Assembly: GCA_019359545.1 (NCBI GenBank)
Contig: JAHHHB010000003.1
Span: 124,001-188,000, forward strand
DNA from: Desmonostoc geniculatum HA4340-LM1
GTDB taxonomy: Bacteria > Cyanobacteriota > Cyanobacteriia > Cyanobacteriales > Nostocaceae
DNA: 64,000 nt
Reading direction: 5' to 3'
Position numbers and translations under genes: made by a program. Shown one piece after another: positions 43,179-52,938 of this stretch (within the stretch, counting starts at the first letter, position 1; each line of letters opens with the position of its first letter). The notes beneath the pieces were generated by a model. That model had not been told where the DNA came from. It did no database searches and worked only from the letters and a program-made list of their open reading frames with translations.

Positions 43179-45317
43179 CTACGGGCAACGGGGATGAATG
43201 CCTCCCTGTGTACAAATATACGCTAGTTGCTTGGCATCTAAATTTTTGGCTTGAGAAAAATCAACGCCTTGAACTACGGCGGATACTGAGCCTAAATCTG
43301 GGGTTTGGACAAATTGATCGGCTGGATCTTGTTTGCTGGGGGCGAGAATTGTTCCTTGAAAATTTGCTCCTGCTACATTCGCTCCCCGTAAATCTGCAAG
43401 ACTGAGGTCGGCATTTTGCAAGTTCACGTTTTCCATCTGAGCAGAACGCAAAACTGCACCAGTCAGACGAGTGGCACTCAGGTTGGCATTGCTGAGATTA
43501 GCTCGATCTAAATATGCTCCTGATAAATCTGCCCCTTCCCAATCGGTATTAGTTAAGTTGGCAAAGGATAATTGTGTTCCTATGGCACTGACCCGACCTA
43601 AACGTGCAGCGTACAAATTCGCTTCGTTCAACTTGGCGTCACCTAAATCTGCTCCAGTTAAGCTGGCTTGTTCCAAAACTGCGTTTCGTAGATCGGCTCC
43701 CACTAGCTGGGTGCTGTTGAGCTTAGCCTCATATAAACGAGCGTTGGATAAGTTGGCTCTGTTGAGGGTGGCGCGGCTCAAATCAGTACGATTCATCAAA
43801 ACTCGGCTGAGGTTGGCATCAGTGAGATTGGCTTGCTGCAACTGAGCTTGGCTTAAATCAGCCATCACATCATCGAAGGTATCCCAGCGTCCATCCTCAC
43901 CCACGCCCCGGAAGCGGCTACCCTTAAAACTGGCTTGGTTCAGATTTGCAGATTTTAATTTCACTCCTGACAAATCAATATTGTCTAGTACCAAATTGAA
44001 TAAGGAACTGCCTGGAGTACCGCTTTGACCTAATTGGATGCGACTCAGGTCAACACCCTCAATTTTTCCACTGTAAACAGAGAGAATTTTATTGATTGTC
44101 CGCTGGTTTCTTTGTAGCCGCCCTTGGCGCAGTTCTCGTTCTTGGGTTGCACTGCTGTTCAAAGACTCTAGTTCACTCACCAGAAATTGATTCTTATTTT
44201 TTAATTCGGGGATGGCTTTAGGACCAGCACTTGTTAAAGCTTGTTGAATCGTATCCACGAGACTGGGGTTGTTTTCCTTCACCAAGAGATCCGCCAGAAA
44301 TTGAATGGATTGTGGGTCTTTGAGACCACCCAACGCCAAAATTGCACTTTGGCGTTGCTCATTGGTAGCTACAGAGTCGGGACTCAATTGTTTGACAAGT
44401 TCTAGGAACTGTTGGCTGTTGATTTGCTTGGTTGCTCGCTGGGATTGTTGAATTTGGATATAGACTTGAGTACCTATTAAAGTTGCCAGCACAGCAGTCA
44501 TGCTCGTCAGCCCTACCCCAAACAAAGTCAGATTGGGATTTTGCTGTATCCGCCGCCATATATGAGGTGCTTTGGTTGGGGCTGCGGCTTCCTGCCATTC
44601 CTCTGCTTGATCGCTGTCCCCACCAGACTGAACTTGTTTGTTCGGAAAAAGTGAAGATGGCAAGGGGCGAGTAGCATCTACACTGTAAGTGCTTGCGAGT
44701 TGATCGTGGAGGGCGCGACGCCCCCGGCGGGACGGTAAAGCTATTCCTTCACCCAGCACCATTAACACAGCCAAAAATGTGAATAATCCTAAATTAGGAA
44801 AAGCAAAGCTGTAGCGCCACAGCAAATAAGCGATGGAAACGGGTACAGTCCAACGACCAACTCCTTCTCTAATTACAACTGCTCCCAAACCAGGGGGCGC
44901 TCCTTGCTCGTTGACAACCCGCACTCCTAACCAACGTTTGGGAATTGTCCTACCAGTCTTAGCCAGTAAATACAATTGCCACCAAGAAAGGGTTACAGGC
45001 GCTAATACCGCAATTGTCCACAAAAAATTAGTCGGCCATGCTACGTTACGGATACCATAGCTAACAGGCAGAGCCAATGGCCTGGCGATCGCTCTTTCCA
45101 TTGTTACCAGCACCGGGTTCAGCGGCACTCGGTTGAGATCGCTTCTCGAATTGACATAGACACCAATGCCAAAGGGAATCAACCCACTGGTAACCACTAG
45201 TGTGATTTCAGCCGCCCAAGCAGCAAAACGCCTGCCAGTTAGCAGTAGCGAATTGGCTCTTTCCGGTTCTTGTGACTGACCAGATTGATTACTTCTCCTC
45301 ACAGTTGGTGTCGTCAT
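43179..45317 (-). CDS. RDD-domain protein with HEAT-like and pentapeptide repeats
   Basis: A 712-residue fusion. An RDD membrane domain occupies about residues 27-215 (GRRFAAWAAEITLVVTSG; GRTIPKRWLGVRVVN; GRRALHDQLASTYSVD). Another membrane helix follows at about 262-287, then a HEAT-like segment (about 308-365, QRQSAILALGGLKDPQSIQFL), a coiled coil, and at least 30 pentapeptide A(D/N)LxxA repeats from about 420 to 660 (LSQAQLQQANLTDANLSRVL). The C-terminal pentapeptide part forms a right-handed beta helix on one side of the membrane. Function unknown; a scaffold or transport role is likely. Confidence 0.9.
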   Translation of the reverse strand: MTTPTVRRSNQSGQSQEPERANSLLLTGRRFAAWAAEITLVVTSGLIPFGIGVYVNSRSDLNRVPLNPVLVTMERAIARPLALPVSYGIRNVAWPTNFLWTIAVLAPVTLSWWQLYLLAKTGRTIPKRWLGVRVVNEQGAPPGLGAVVIREGVGRWTVPVSIAYLLWRYSFAFPNLGLFTFLAVLMVLGEGIALPSRRGRRALHDQLASTYSVDATRPLPSSLFPNKQVQSGGDSDQAEEWQEAAAPTKAPHIWRRIQQNPNLTLFGVGLTSMTAVLATLIGTQVYIQIQQSQRATKQINSQQFLELVKQLSPDSVATNEQRQSAILALGGLKDPQSIQFLADLLVKENNPSLVDTIQQALTSAGPKAIPELKNKNQFLVSELESLNSSATQERELRQGRLQRNQRTINKILSVYSGKIEGVDLSRIQLGQSGTPGSSLFNLVLDNIDLSGVKLKSANLNQASFKGSRFRGVGEDGRWDTFDDVMADLSQAQLQQANLTDANLSRVLMNRTDLSRATLNRANLSNARLYEAKLNSTQLVGADLRNAVLEQASLTGADLGDAKLNEANLYAARLGRVSAIGTQLSFANLTNTDWEGADLSGAYLDRANLSNANLSATRLTGAVLRSAQMENVNLQNADLSLADLRGANVAGANFQGTILAPSKQDPADQFVQTPDLGSVSAVVQGVDFSQAKNLDAKQLAYICTQGGIHPRCP

Positions 45318-45372
45318 TGCATAATTCCCTTTGACATTATTTCTACGCCTTTATTGGCCAAATTAAAATAGA

Positions 45373-45717
45373 CTATTGCTTACGTTGAAAGCTATTAGAC
45401 ACAAAAAATTTGTATCCAACATACACTAACACTGCTAAAAGTGCCAGACTGATTACAGATGCAACCAGTTTAAACACTGCTTGCGCGATCGCCAAGCCCA
45501 ATAGCACTGCTACACCCGAAACCACCAGTTTTTTTGTCCCTGATAAACTGCCAAACCAGATCCGAAATCGCTCCAGTTGCAAGTTGAAGTTAGCAAAACT
45601 AAACTCAGATGTCTGTTTTTGTTCTGGTGATTGGGGAACCACCTCAGGTAACGAATTAATCTCTGCCTCTAGCTTATCGAGGCGACGCTGTAAGTCTTCT
45701 TCTCTTTGAGGATTCAT
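45373..45717 (-). CDS. Small membrane protein with coiled coil
   Basis: About 114 residues from ATG 45717. The N-terminal half is a coiled coil (REEDLQRRLDKLEAEINSL) and the C-terminal half has two membrane segments (LVVSGVAVLLGLAIAQAVFKLV and SLALLAVLVYVGYKFFV). It lies 55 bases downstream of the RDD-pentapeptide gene's start, on the same strand and before it, so they may be co-transcribed. No family recognised. Confidence 0.7.
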   Translation of the reverse strand: MNPQREEDLQRRLDKLEAEINSLPEVVPQSPEQKQTSEFSFANFNLQLERFRIWFGSLSGTKKLVVSGVAVLLGLAIAQAVFKLVASVISLALLAVLVYVGYKFFVSNSFQRKQ

Positions 45718-46152
45718 CAATTTTTTCTACCTCAGCTAGGACACTTGTTCAACAACATACCAATCTAATTCTATTTTGGTGGTTGTGTTAGTGATTTTAG
45801 CTAATGTCTGTGTGTGCAAGACCTTTTTCGGTAGGGGAAAATTATGTTTTTTTCTTGTTATTTTCTAGCCTACTTTCTTTGTATAGTATTTTTACTTACG
45901 CAAAATGTAAAAGACGTGATAAGTACAAGTTTTCCTAGTGATGAAGTGTTAAATTTACCACATTATTAATAATGACTGATTAAATCAATTCATGAACGAT
46001 GCATTTATAGCTCAGACTTTTCTAAATTTCTATAAACAATCCTCAATTCAAGAGTATTAAAGGATACGGCAGCTTTTGGAACAAAGTAGAAATTGCTGTC
46101 GTCCATCGAATCAGAGTATATATAACTATATTGCTCTAGAAAAATCTGGAGC
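45718..46152. other. Spacer between divergent genes
   Basis: No gene is evident over about 435 bases. AT-rich stretches at 45840-45960 should hold the promoter of the secreted-protein gene to the right and of the coiled-coil membrane gene to the left. No repeat is recognised. Confidence 0.5.
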
Positions 46153-46593
46153 ATGAATAAAATGAAGACGCTTAGGCTACTGACAATTGTTCCTACAGCT
46201 TTGGCGATGAGTTTGACGATCGCTGAAGTTAATTTAGCACAGACACCACAGATTGAAATTAATCGGAATTTGCAACCAGATCCGGTAATTTTGAACGGAA
46301 AGTCTGGGGGATCTGTCAAAAGCAACTGTGGTAATATCACCACTGCACCCAATCAAATTATTCAGGTTACAGAGTCACTGCCTTATTTACGATTAACAGT
46401 AGAAAGCCAAGGGAAACCAACGCTGTTGATTGACGGTCCTGGAGGAAAGTTTTGTGTACAAGCAGATAGTTACTCTGGAGGCAAGCCAGAGCTTTCTGGT
46501 TACTGGCAGGCAGGAATCTACTCACTGCATGTAGGCGAACTCTCTGGGCAACAGTATAACTACGTCCTCTCAATCTCGCAACAAAAAAAATAG
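46153..46593 (+). CDS. Secreted hypothetical protein
   Basis: A 146-residue protein (ATG 46153) with a hydrophobic N-terminal signal (LRLLTIVPTALAMSLTIAEV) and probable cleavage near NLAQ. The mature part is rich in beta strands (LLIDGPGGKFCVQADSYSGG; GIYSLHVGELSGQ) and contains two cysteines that could form a disulfide. It resembles short cyanobacterial periplasmic proteins of unknown role. It is transcribed opposite to its neighbours. Confidence 0.8.
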   Translation: MNKMKTLRLLTIVPTALAMSLTIAEVNLAQTPQIEINRNLQPDPVILNGKSGGSVKSNCGNITTAPNQIIQVTESLPYLRLTVESQGKPTLLIDGPGGKFCVQADSYSGGKPELSGYWQAGIYSLHVGELSGQQYNYVLSISQQKK

Positions 46594-46700
46594 TCATTTA
46601 TCATGGGGTATGAGGTATGGGGAAATGAGGGGCATGAGGGAGTGAGAAAGAAGAATAACCAATGCCCAATGCCCAATGACCAATGCCCAATGACCAATGA

Positions 46701-47072
46701 CTAATCTTCTAATGATTGGGTTGGGACTTCAACTGCTTTAACATCAATAGTGCCTGCTGGTGTGAGGCGCTGAAAATGACTATTTTGTACTAGCAACGAC
46801 TCACCACAGTTAGGACACTGCACCTGGCTGTTATTTAAACCTGTAAATTCATATCCACATACTGGACACTGATCAGCAACCAAGTTGCGTTGCAGCCACC
46901 AACGAAAACCAAAGAAAGCCACAATGGGTGCCAAGAACAGCAACCCAAAAATAATTAGCAATGAATTAACTAACCAACCTAGACCCAGTGATGCTAGCAA
47001 CCAAAAAACTGCTAGCAGAGTAAGCCAGGGGCGGAGATTTAAAAGATTCAATTGGAATGACTTAAAGCTCAT
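46701..47072 (-). CDS. Membrane protein with C-terminal zinc ribbon
   Basis: A 123-residue protein with two adjacent membrane helices (about residues 14-53, PWLTLLAVFWLLASLGLGWLV and LIIFGLLFLAPIVAFFGF) and a zinc ribbon CPVCGYEF ... CPNCGESLL (about 71-97), with both CxxC pairs. The zinc ribbon probably faces the cytoplasm. Function unknown. Confidence 0.82.
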   Translation of the reverse strand: MSFKSFQLNLLNLRPWLTLLAVFWLLASLGLGWLVNSLLIIFGLLFLAPIVAFFGFRWWLQRNLVADQCPVCGYEFTGLNNSQVQCPNCGESLLVQNSHFQRLTPAGTIDVKAVEVPTQSLED

Positions 47073-47123
47073 TTTTTAAATATCGTCCTGCTCTCCCTCT
47101 AGGATAGCGATTTTGGCCATTAG

Positions 47124-48311
47124 TCATTTGTCATTATGACTCAAAACTGAGGATTGAAGCAGGTGTTGCAAGTTCAACCTAAACGCATCCAAGCCAAACA
47201 GAGCGATCGCTTGTTCTCGTAACCACTGCCCATCACAGCGCTGGTCATTGCCTTGGAGCATTTCTATACAAGCTGCTGCTACAGCTTCCGGATTGCGGTG
47301 TGGTACTCGCCATCCCAGCTTACCATCCTGCAAGGGGTCAGCCGATCCATCCTCGTCACCTGATAACACAGGTACTTCACAAGCCATTGCCTCTAAATAA
47401 ACGATGCCGAAGCCTTCTTGGGAAGGCATAATATAGGCATCAGCAAGGCGATAATGTTCCATTAATTCTTCTGTGGCAACGAAACCCGCAAACACAACGC
47501 GATCGCTCACTCCTAAATATGCAGCAAGTTGAGCTAATCGCGGTTGGTCATCACCACGACCAATTACCAAATATTTTACTTCTGGGAAAACTTCGGCGAT
47601 TTGTGGTAAAGCGCGAATCGTCACATCCACACCTTTGTAAATATCCCCTGACCACAGCCGCGCCACTGTCATTAACACCTTAGCACCACTTAAGTTATAC
47701 TTTTCAACTAATTCTGGCTGTTTGTCACCAGGGGTGAATTTATCCCCATCAATCGCACAAGGCATCATCTGGATCGTTTTGGGATCTAGACCATTAGCAA
47801 CACAAGCGCGATCGCGGCTGTACCGACTAATTGTCCAAATTTTTGCTGCTGATGCTAGGGCGCGACGTTCTTGATTTTTCAGCGGTTCCCAGACTTCTTT
47901 ACCGTAAGTTAGCACGGTGTAGGGAATCCCCAGAGGTTGGCAAAGGGTTTGGATTAATACTGCTAAGTTAATGTGACCGCAGAAAACTTGTTGCGGACGG
48001 TTTTGCAATAGACACTTGAGTAAGGCTGCTGCCATTTTGACTCTCCCCAATTGGGGAGAATGATTTTTAAAGTAATGAAATTTTAAATTTTCGTCTTCAA
48101 AATAATTTAAGCAATTCTGATTATCTCGCAGTAAAAAGACTTCCGCCTTGTAGCCTTGATTTAATTTCAGATAAGCTCGAAAAATATCTTTTATGTATGA
48201 TTGAATACCACCTTCCTGAGCAAAAATTTCTAAGAACACGAAGACGTGGTTAGTTTTTTTGTTAACTTTATTACCTAATTTTAGGTTTTCTGTCACTGTA
48301 GTAATGAGCAT
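47124..48311 (-). CDS. Group 1 glycosyltransferase
   Basis: A 395-residue GT-B fold glycosyltransferase (family GT4). The donor-binding half shows LMTVARLWSGDIYKGVD, YLVIGRGDDQPRLAQLA and AYIMPSQEGFGIVYLEAMACEVPVL, the last including the catalytic EGFGIVYLE motif. It transfers a sugar from a nucleotide donor, probably in polysaccharide or glycolipid assembly. It follows the GDP-mannose dehydratase gene by 10 bases, so GDP-sugar use is suggested. Confidence 0.92.
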   Translation of the reverse strand: MLITTVTENLKLGNKVNKKTNHVFVFLEIFAQEGGIQSYIKDIFRAYLKLNQGYKAEVFLLRDNQNCLNYFEDENLKFHYFKNHSPQLGRVKMAAALLKCLLQNRPQQVFCGHINLAVLIQTLCQPLGIPYTVLTYGKEVWEPLKNQERRALASAAKIWTISRYSRDRACVANGLDPKTIQMMPCAIDGDKFTPGDKQPELVEKYNLSGAKVLMTVARLWSGDIYKGVDVTIRALPQIAEVFPEVKYLVIGRGDDQPRLAQLAAYLGVSDRVVFAGFVATEELMEHYRLADAYIMPSQEGFGIVYLEAMACEVPVLSGDEDGSADPLQDGKLGWRVPHRNPEAVAAACIEMLQGNDQRCDGQWLREQAIALFGLDAFRLNLQHLLQSSVLSHNDK

Positions 48312-48321
48312 GTTTGATTAT

Positions 48322-49311
48322 TTATACTCGTGGCAAGGGAGCGATAGCACCGCTTTCTAATCGTTCTAAATCTGTTTTTACCATTGTTTCTAAAAGTTCC
48401 TCAAAGCTGACTTCAGGTTCCCAACCAAGGTTTCTTTTAGCTTTACCGGGATTGCCAACTAATTGAAAATGCTCATCTTGCCGCAATAAATTAGTATCAA
48501 TAACTACATGGTTCTTCCAATCCAATCCTACAGATTCAAAGGCTGTGGCCACTAAGTCTCTGACGCTGTGTAGCTTACCTGTGCCAATCACGTATTCTTC
48601 AGGTTCGTCTACTTGCAACATTCGCCACATTGCTTCTACATAATCTCCAGCAAAGCCCCAATCCCGTTTGGCATCTAGGTTACCCATTTCTAAGGTGTCA
48701 GTCAAACCCAATTTAATCGATGCAACTGCTAAAGAAACTTTGCGTGTGACAAACTGAGGTGCGCGTAGAGGAGACTCATGATTATATAAAATTCCGCTAC
48801 AGGCAAATAGTCCATAGCGCTGTCTGTGATGCACCATTGTCCAGTGGGCGTGCATCTTGGCCGCAGCATAGGGATTTTTCGGACGAAAAGGAGTTTCCTC
48901 ATCTTGAGGTGAAGACAAGACATCGCCAAACATTTCTGAACTGCTGGCTTGATAAAATCTGGTAGACAAACCAACCTGTCGTACTGCTTCTAAGAGCCTG
49001 GTGGCCGTACCAGTTATCAGATCTAGGGTTCCCAACGGGTCATTCCAGGAATCTGGTACAAAACTCGGAGCTGCCAAATTATAAATTTCTTGGGGACGCA
49101 GTTGTTCAACAGCGGTCAACAGCGCCATGCTATCCCTCAAGTCTACGGTAAAAATTTCTACCTGATTTGCCAGTGTTCCCAATTTTGTCAAATTCGGTTG
49201 TCGGTGCGGGGGTACTAATCCTACAACTCGATAACTCCGGTTGAGGAGTAAATGGCTGAGATAGTAGCCATCTTGACCAGTAATTCCTGTAATTAGGGCT
49301 GTCTTAGTCAT
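48322..49311 (-). CDS. gmd: GDP-mannose 4,6-dehydratase
   Basis: A 329-residue short-chain dehydrogenase-type protein. ALITGITGQDGYYLSHLLL is the NAD(P)-binding start, SSSEMFGDV contains the catalytic Ser/Glu region, YAAAKMHAH is the YxxxK motif, and NHESPLR follows, all as in GMD enzymes. It makes GDP-4-keto-6-deoxymannose, the precursor of GDP-fucose and GDP-rhamnose. The downstream glycosyltransferase likely uses a product of this pathway. Confidence 0.93.
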   Translation of the reverse strand: MTKTALITGITGQDGYYLSHLLLNRSYRVVGLVPPHRQPNLTKLGTLANQVEIFTVDLRDSMALLTAVEQLRPQEIYNLAAPSFVPDSWNDPLGTLDLITGTATRLLEAVRQVGLSTRFYQASSSEMFGDVLSSPQDEETPFRPKNPYAAAKMHAHWTMVHHRQRYGLFACSGILYNHESPLRAPQFVTRKVSLAVASIKLGLTDTLEMGNLDAKRDWGFAGDYVEAMWRMLQVDEPEEYVIGTGKLHSVRDLVATAFESVGLDWKNHVVIDTNLLRQDEHFQLVGNPGKAKRNLGWEPEVSFEELLETMVKTDLERLESGAIAPLPRV

Positions 49312-49900
49312 ATTTTGTCCCCTGTGTCTTCTATCTCTTTAAGCACTAAATGGCACTTGTTGGAGAACAAAAATAAGACTCTCAACACTGCTGACAAATA
49401 TTAACAAAGGAGGTTCTATAACTCGAATGCTGTCTTTACTGTATTTACTAATTCTTTTTATACAAGAATACTCTTTGAGTTTTCACCAAAAGATCATAAT
49501 AGTTAAGCAATTTCACCGAAAAAACATATTAGTCTAATTCACATATTATTGAAAAAGTAGTATACTCCTATCAGTCAAATAACTGCATGTACAAGCAACT
49601 ACGGTTTATAGTAACACTTCTATTTGCAATATAGATGGCTTAACAGCAGCCAAAACCAATCTTGGCGTTACCCCTTCTAGGGATCTTGTAAACAGGGAAA
49701 GGTAGCAACTGCCGTGATTTTTCCCATGAGGCACTTACCTTAATACTAAATTTTGGGAACCCTCAAGGTAGCAAATGCTGTCTCTTCACTCTTAATGTTT
49801 GCAGAAACACTGCCTTAAGCCGAGGCTATTGCTACGTACTTTCCACCAAATCTTGAATTGGTATCAAAAGCATTTTTGCCTTGGTATATCCTTGAATGTT
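49312..49900. other. Non-coding region with a near-repeat pair
   Basis: No gene is seen across about 590 bases. A 17-base sequence AAGGTAGCAACTGCCGT (49699-49715) recurs as AAGGTAGCAAATGCTGT (49765-49781). The stretch 49640-49830 looks more GC-rich and structured than the surroundings and could encode a small RNA. See findings. Confidence 0.5.
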
Positions 49901-50350
49901 TCACTTTGGCTTTCGTACTTTTGCAGCATATTTGACGATGAGCAGACAATTTCTACCATCTGCAACACGCTCGTAGACAACACGGTCAGTTGAACGCCTG
50001 AGAATCAACCATCCATACCCGCCTTCTTGCGGTTTATCTGGCTTTGGCTCTGGGATGCTATCAGGATTGAAAGGTTTTCCATAATCCCAAATTCTAATTT
50101 CTAGGCGGTCAACCCACAGATAAACGTCAATATCAATGGTTGTTTCCGGTGGTAAAGCTCGATGAGCATGACGAACAGCATTGGTAAAGCCCTCTGCTAA
50201 TGCTAAATTGAGGCGTTCGAGTTGAGTTTGCGACCAACCAAGTTGAGATAAATGTTGCAGCCAAAATTGCTTAAACCAATCTTGCACTTGGTCGGAGAGT
50301 GTGAGTTCGCTCTTAACTGTAAGATGATCTTGCAGCACTATGGTAGGCAC
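49901..50350 (-). CDS. RsbW-like anti-sigma ATPase (HATPase domain)
   Basis: The HATPase_c fold shows the N-box LNLALAEGFTNAVRHAH, the G1-like IWDYGKPFNPDSIPE and GGYGWLILRRSTDRVVYER, as in RsbW/SpoIIAB-like anti-sigma or switch kinases. The frame is open upstream to 50557, but its first 69 residues look non-conserved; a GTG at 50350 (or 50338) gives the usual length near 149. No sigma or partner gene is adjacent. It probably takes part in a partner-switching signalling system. Confidence 0.75.
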   Translation of the reverse strand: MPTIVLQDHLTVKSELTLSDQVQDWFKQFWLQHLSQLGWSQTQLERLNLALAEGFTNAVRHAHRALPPETTIDIDVYLWVDRLEIRIWDYGKPFNPDSIPEPKPDKPQEGGYGWLILRRSTDRVVYERVADGRNCLLIVKYAAKVRKPK

Positions 50351-50592
50351 TAACTGTGACTTGAATAAAAGTAAACCCAAGTTAGTAGCGGTTAAATTTT
50401 GTGCTTTTTGCAAAATTTCTCTGACATCTAAAAATCTAAATTGACATATTCTGCGTAACAAAATACAAAACATGAACAATTTTGGTATTCCGAGGGTTGT
50501 AACTAGCAACTTACGTGGGAGTAAATGAAAAATGTTTGTATTTGTTGACCTTGCCAATTTTAGATTTTAGACTTCAGATTTTAGATTAAAAA

Positions 50593-50892
50593 TTATTTCG
50601 GTTGATGCCGTGCCCATACTCTAGTGGGTGTAACAAATCTTTTCATCCAAAATTTAAAATCTTCAAGACCCCACTCAGAGTGGTTGGGGTCAATCCAAAA
50701 TAGGCGATCGGTCTTGATAAAGGTTTGTTGGTGGGAAGCTGGCGCTGGATATAAGTTGGCACAAGTGAGGAAACCCGCCCAACTTACTGGCTCAACTTTT
50801 GTCTCTGACACGCTACGCGTAGCTTGCTTCGACCTACCATGCAAAATCCAAAATTGATTGACTTTAGTGATTTGAGATTCGTGGATGCCCAA
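50593..50892 (-). CDS. Possible short gene or gene fragment
   Basis: A 99-codon frame with protein-like composition in its last two thirds (VSWAGFLTCANLYPAPASHQ; HSEWGLEDFKFWMKRFVTP), rich in tryptophan and phenylalanine. I do not recognise it. The upstream part includes a dispersed GCTACGCGTAGC repeat, so the start may be lost and this may be a degraded gene. Treat as tentative. Confidence 0.3.
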   Translation of the reverse strand: MGIHESQITKVNQFWILHGRSKQATRSVSETKVEPVSWAGFLTCANLYPAPASHQQTFIKTDRLFWIDPNHSEWGLEDFKFWMKRFVTPTRVWARHQPK

Positions 50893-51032
50893 TTAAGGGG
50901 CTTTTCCATCCAAAATTTCAAATCCAAGATTCAAGGTGGATTATTAAAATTGACGCCTGTTTATTTTTTCAAAAGCACATCTGCATATGCTTTCAAAATT
51001 CACAGGCGTCAAAGCACTTTTTTGAGACTAAT

Positions 51033-51515
51033 TTAGAATAGTCCCAAAGTCAAAGATTTGTCCAATGGCAAGGCAGCACCAATACCCAGCCACAGGGTGA
51101 CAAGAGTGCCAAAGAGAAACACTGTGGTTGCAACTGGGCGGCGGAAGGGGTTTTGGAATTTATTGACGTTCTCAATAAAAGGAACGAGGATTAGCCCCAA
51201 GGGTACGGAAGCCATTGCTAACACTCCTAAAAGTTTATTAGGAAGCGATCGCAAAATTTGGAAAACTGGATATAAGTACCACTCTGGTAAGATTTCCAAT
51301 GGTGTGGCGAAAGGATTTGCTGGTTCACCGGTCATCGCGGGGTCTAGCACAGCTAGAGCCACAATCGCTGCGAATGAACCCATGATCACGATGGGAAACA
51401 CGTAAAGTAGGTCATTAGGCCAAGCTGGTTCACCATAGTAGTTGTGCCCCATACCTTTAGCCAGTTTGGCTCTTAACTGGGGATCGCTGAGGTCAGGTTT
51501 TTTCTGTGTTGCCAT
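51033..51515 (-). CDS. petD: Cytochrome b6f complex subunit IV
   Basis: A 160-residue integral thylakoid protein of the b6f complex. The sequence [39 protein letters not shown] is typical, followed by three membrane helices and the plastoquinone-site [21 protein letters not shown]. It lies 260 bases after petB on the same strand, the standard cyanobacterial order. Confidence 0.98.
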   Translation of the reverse strand: MATQKKPDLSDPQLRAKLAKGMGHNYYGEPAWPNDLLYVFPIVIMGSFAAIVALAVLDPAMTGEPANPFATPLEILPEWYLYPVFQILRSLPNKLLGVLAMASVPLGLILVPFIENVNKFQNPFRRPVATTVFLFGTLVTLWLGIGAALPLDKSLTLGLF

Positions 51516-51774
51516 TTTTAAATGTGCTCTCCTGCTTAAGTTGAATTAAAGCATTTGTGAAAGCCATCGGCTACTAGGCAACCCTAACAAGCGGCAAGCA
51601 GCGTTGTGTCTGTCTACGGTCAGCCGCCTAGAGGGCGTCTAAAGCTTTTGGCAAGGTATGCAAGTGTTTGTTTTTTTGTAACTTATGTACAACTAATTTC
51701 TTGTGTTTCATAAGTTTAGAACAAACAACTCGATCTGGAAACTGACAAATGTTGCCTTTTGCTAATCTCTGAGA

Positions 51775-52422
51775 TTACAAAGGACCGGAAATGCCTTGCT
51801 TGCGGATCATCAAGAAGTGAAACAGCATGAAGACTGCAATTAACCAAGGCAAAACAAAGGTGTGTGCGCTGTAGTAACGAGTCAGCGTTGCTTGACCAAC
51901 ACTAGAACCACCACGCAGGAGGTCGGAGATCAGAACACCAACCACGGGAATTGCTTCTGGTACACCGCTTACAATTTTCACAGCCCAGTAGCCAACTTGG
52001 TCCCAAGGCAGGGAGTAGCCAGTAACTCCAAAGGAAACTGTGATTACAGCCAGGATGACACCACTGACCCAGGTCAGTTCGCGGGGCTTTTTGAAACCAC
52101 CAGTCAGGTAAACCCGGAAGACGTGCAAAATCATCATCAATACCATCATGCTGGCAGACCAGCGGTGGATGGAGCGAATTAGCCAACCGAAGTTCACTTC
52201 AGTCATAATGTACTGAACTGAGGAAAAAGCTTCAGCGACTGTTGGCTTGTAGTAGAACGTCATGGCAAATCCAGTGGCAAACTGGACCAGAAAGCAAACC
52301 AGGGTAATTCCACCCAGGCAGTAAAAGATATTGACGTGGGGAGGGACGTACTTGCTAGTAACGTCTTCGGCGATCGCTTGAATCTCCAGGCGTTCTTCAA
52401 ACCAGTCGTAAACGTTGGCCAT
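51775..52422 (-). CDS. petB: Cytochrome b6
   Basis: A 215-residue b6 subunit. Four membrane helices carry the haem-binding histidines in [22 protein letters not shown] and [23 protein letters not shown]. The protein carries electrons from plastoquinol across the membrane in photosynthesis and respiration. A stem-loop region lies about 85-140 bases upstream of the start. Confidence 0.98.
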   Translation of the reverse strand: MANVYDWFEERLEIQAIAEDVTSKYVPPHVNIFYCLGGITLVCFLVQFATGFAMTFYYKPTVAEAFSSVQYIMTEVNFGWLIRSIHRWSASMMVLMMILHVFRVYLTGGFKKPRELTWVSGVILAVITVSFGVTGYSLPWDQVGYWAVKIVSGVPEAIPVVGVLISDLLRGGSSVGQATLTRYYSAHTFVLPWLIAVFMLFHFLMIRKQGISGPL

Positions 52423-52938
52423 ACAATCTCAAGTTCCTAAGAATCGGTTGCGTTTGATAAATTCCGAAGTGCTAAATCGGCGACGAAAGTTTTAAGGGTT
52501 TCAAGCCTCGGCATCTTGCGAGTTCGGCTTTAGGTGTTCCCCCACCAGATGCCACAGGCTAGAGTAGCAGCATAATCCTTTGTGGACTTTCTTGAAGCCG
52601 CCGAGTCGTGACTTCTCTCCCAATGAGCAATTTTGGGATTTTAGTAAAGGGGGCTTTTTTGTTTTGTCAGCTTTCAGGGTGGTAGGAGTTTTCAGAAACT
52701 TTACACTCTGTAAAGATGGAATGTATTGCGATCTCGTTATGCTCCAACACACAAAATGGTGGACACAAAGTAGATTTTATCCTTTGCTGAGTGGGATGAA
52801 CTGCATCGGTTGAGTAAACAACTTGATGAGAAGAATGCACCACTTCTATAAAAAAAGTAACATAATCGAGAGATAGATTTCATCAACAACAGGACAACTG
52901 GGCATTTCTAGGCAATTTGGGTTGAGGTGGAATTGATA
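52423..52938. other. Divergent promoter region of petB and ctpA
   Basis: No gene. A compound hairpin (52504-52560) lies in the expected petB leader. Further right is GGGGGCTTTTTTG at about 52649-52661, which looks like a terminator-like T-run on the + strand. The ctpA promoter is expected around 52840-52920. Confidence 0.55.
52504..52560. promoter_or_regulatory. Compound stem-loop upstream of petB
   Basis: AGCCT (52504-52508) pairs with AGGCT (52556-52560), GGCATCT (52510-52516) with AGATGCC (52547-52553), and an inner GGTG/CACC (52533-52536 with 52543-52546) adds a small hairpin. The pairings nest well, so a folded 57-nt element is likely on either strand; on the petB mRNA it would be in the 5' leader. 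No known riboswitch was recognised. Confidence 0.5.

Noticed and set aside
46005-46352. Open frame on the - strand over the secreted-protein gene
   Set aside because: It overlaps the better-supported + strand gene with a signal peptide and has no coding features of its own.
52501-52813. Overlapping frames on both strands in the petB-ctpA spacer
   Set aside because: No ribosome sites, both strands open, and the interval holds the hairpin and promoters.
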